A stretch of 37,199 nucleotides of DNA from Stentor roeselii (lineage: Eukaryota; Ciliophora; Heterotrichea; Heterotrichida; Stentoridae), in assembly GCA_006503475.1 (NCBI GenBank), contig RSEH01000354.1, forward strand, positions 1 to 37,199. Direction: 5' to 3'. Positions 36,354-37,199 of the stretch are shown here, piece by piece (the stretch's first letter is position 1; each line of letters starts with the position of its first letter). Under the pieces are notes generated by a model. That model did not search any database, had not been told where the DNA came from, and worked only from the letters and a program-made list of their open reading frames with translations. The position numbers and the translations under genes are program-made.

Positions 36354-37199
36354 CTACTCTGCTGATGTCTGAACTTTACATAAGATTTTAATAATATTGT
36401 ATTCAACACAAACAGTCTGATCAGGCTCTCCATTTTTACCCAGTTTTGCAACACCAACCAAGCATTTATTGAGTATTCTAGGTACCCCAACAAAGTTCAT
36501 CGCATAATGATAACTTTTACTAACACCCAAAGCCGAAGCCAAGGCCTTAAAAGGATAATGATTATTATCTTGTATGAACATGACCCAATTTTTTCCATCT
36601 TTCAACCATTTCTGTTAAATTCCATCGCGAAAGAGTAAAATATGAGCTTTGCCATGTCCATGATGTTTTCCTGTAAGTCCTCGTTTTTCAAGGAAAAATC
36701 TTTCTTCATTATCAATGATCGCTGGAACTTTTTCCTGTTTCATCAAATGAATACTATCAACATATTCAGAATGTCCTAAAGTCTTCAACAAGTCGACAGT
36801 TCTAGAGTGCGTATCTTCCGATGTCATGATTGCCAAAGGAATTTAAGTCCCTGTGCGGTCCATGAGAGCCAAAATACTTTCAATAAAAAGCTGAAGAAAG
36901 CAGGTCCCAGTGATCAGCTCTACTGGAAGATCAACTTTTATTCCACTGTATCCAAGTCTTTCGCCTAATCCTCCTGAAACTAACACGATTCCGCTTTGAC
37001 CTAGTTCTGGAAGACCTACTTGTTCTAGAGATAAAACTCTTCAAGGTTCACCTCTGGAGGACTAAAAGACCTTCTGGGGCGGAAGGCGCCCAGCCTTCAA
37101 GTGGATTTGCTCCTGTTGCTGGATCTACTAAAAGCCGACGGGCTCTTGCAATGTAATTTTTGATTCCTCCTGGATAGTGACGGTCGAGATAACGTAGCT
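36354..37199 (-). pseudogene. UDP-sugar pyrophosphorylase (USP) remnant, broken and truncated
   Basis: Read on the minus strand from the right edge, the translation follows the USP family in order: YPGGIKNYIARA, NPLEGWAPS, GGLGERLGYSGIKVDLP (nucleotide-binding loop), TGTCFLQLFIESILAL, IMTSEDTHSRT, LMKQEKVPA, HGHGKAH, KNWVMFIQDNN and VGVPR...VEYN. USP makes UDP-sugars from sugar-1-phosphates and UTP. The frame is broken: a one-base shift in the T-run at 37064-37067, a second near 37027-37031, TAA at 36843-36845 and TAA at 36615-36617. The match ends at a stop at 36354-36356, with the whole C-terminal half missing. The 5' part lies outside the window. No 15- or 16-nt intron fixes the breaks. 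It is a decayed copy or, less likely, poor sequence near a contig end. Confidence 0.85.

Noticed and set aside
37020-37070. Introns as the cause of the USP frame breaks
   Set aside because: The 15-nt GT-AG string there (GTGAACCTTGAAGAG) leaves the wrong frame and removes family-like residues; no 16-nt candidate exists.
1-37199. tRNA, rRNA, transposons or viral insertions
   Set aside because: I looked through the spacers and saw no cloverleaf boxes, rRNA-like stretches, transposase or viral replication motifs; a tRNAscan or profile search was not possible.

Overview
The window is nuclear DNA from a ciliate, most likely a heterotrich of the Stentor type and probably macronuclear. Three 15-nucleotide GT-AG introns can be read directly (12759-12773, 24892-24906, 32925-32939), each joining reading frames that belong to one recognisable protein. 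TAA, TAG and TGA all end genes whose C-termini match their families, so the standard code is used. Genes are intron-poor, AT-rich and very tightly packed. Naming the genus is inference from known biology (15-nt introns with an A at position 10, standard code); no marker gene is present.

Layout, left to right: a TBC-domain Rab-GAP (+), an 11-repeat MORN protein (+), a small hypothetical gene (-), a tandem array of four Rab GTPases (+), a second, acylation-type MORN protein (+), two small minus-strand genes (a membrane protein and a basic unstructured protein), a 1317-residue membrane/PAS-like protein with one intron (+), a GAS2-domain coiled-coil protein (+), a membrane protein with three PX-like domains (+), CFAP100 (-), a PERK-like eIF2-alpha kinase (+), a PKG-like kinase with one intron (+), a three-finger C2H2 protein (-), RFC3 and SF3B1 only 3 bp apart (+), a Hook-family dynein adaptor with one intron (-), a Wee1-like kinase (+), a membrane-anchored aspartic protease (-), and a broken UDP-sugar pyrophosphorylase gene running off the right edge (-).

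Functional themes are membrane traffic and cortex (TBC, Rabs, MORN, PX, Hook), cilia (CFAP100), signalling kinases (PERK, PKG, Wee1) and core nuclear machinery (RFC3, SF3B1). The Rab array deserves attention: only the first copy has all GTPase motifs. The other three keep intact frames, base-recognition motifs and prenylation cysteines but have lost phosphate/Mg-contact residues. The PKG-like protein has lost the beta-3 lysine and the DFG glycine, and the PERK-like kinase has DFN.

At a larger scale the whole window alternates between A/C-rich and G/T-rich blocks of roughly 300-700 bp on the + strand. The blocks switch synonymous codon choice inside single genes and run across gene boundaries. 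Two genes have tandem copies of their own 3' ends just downstream.
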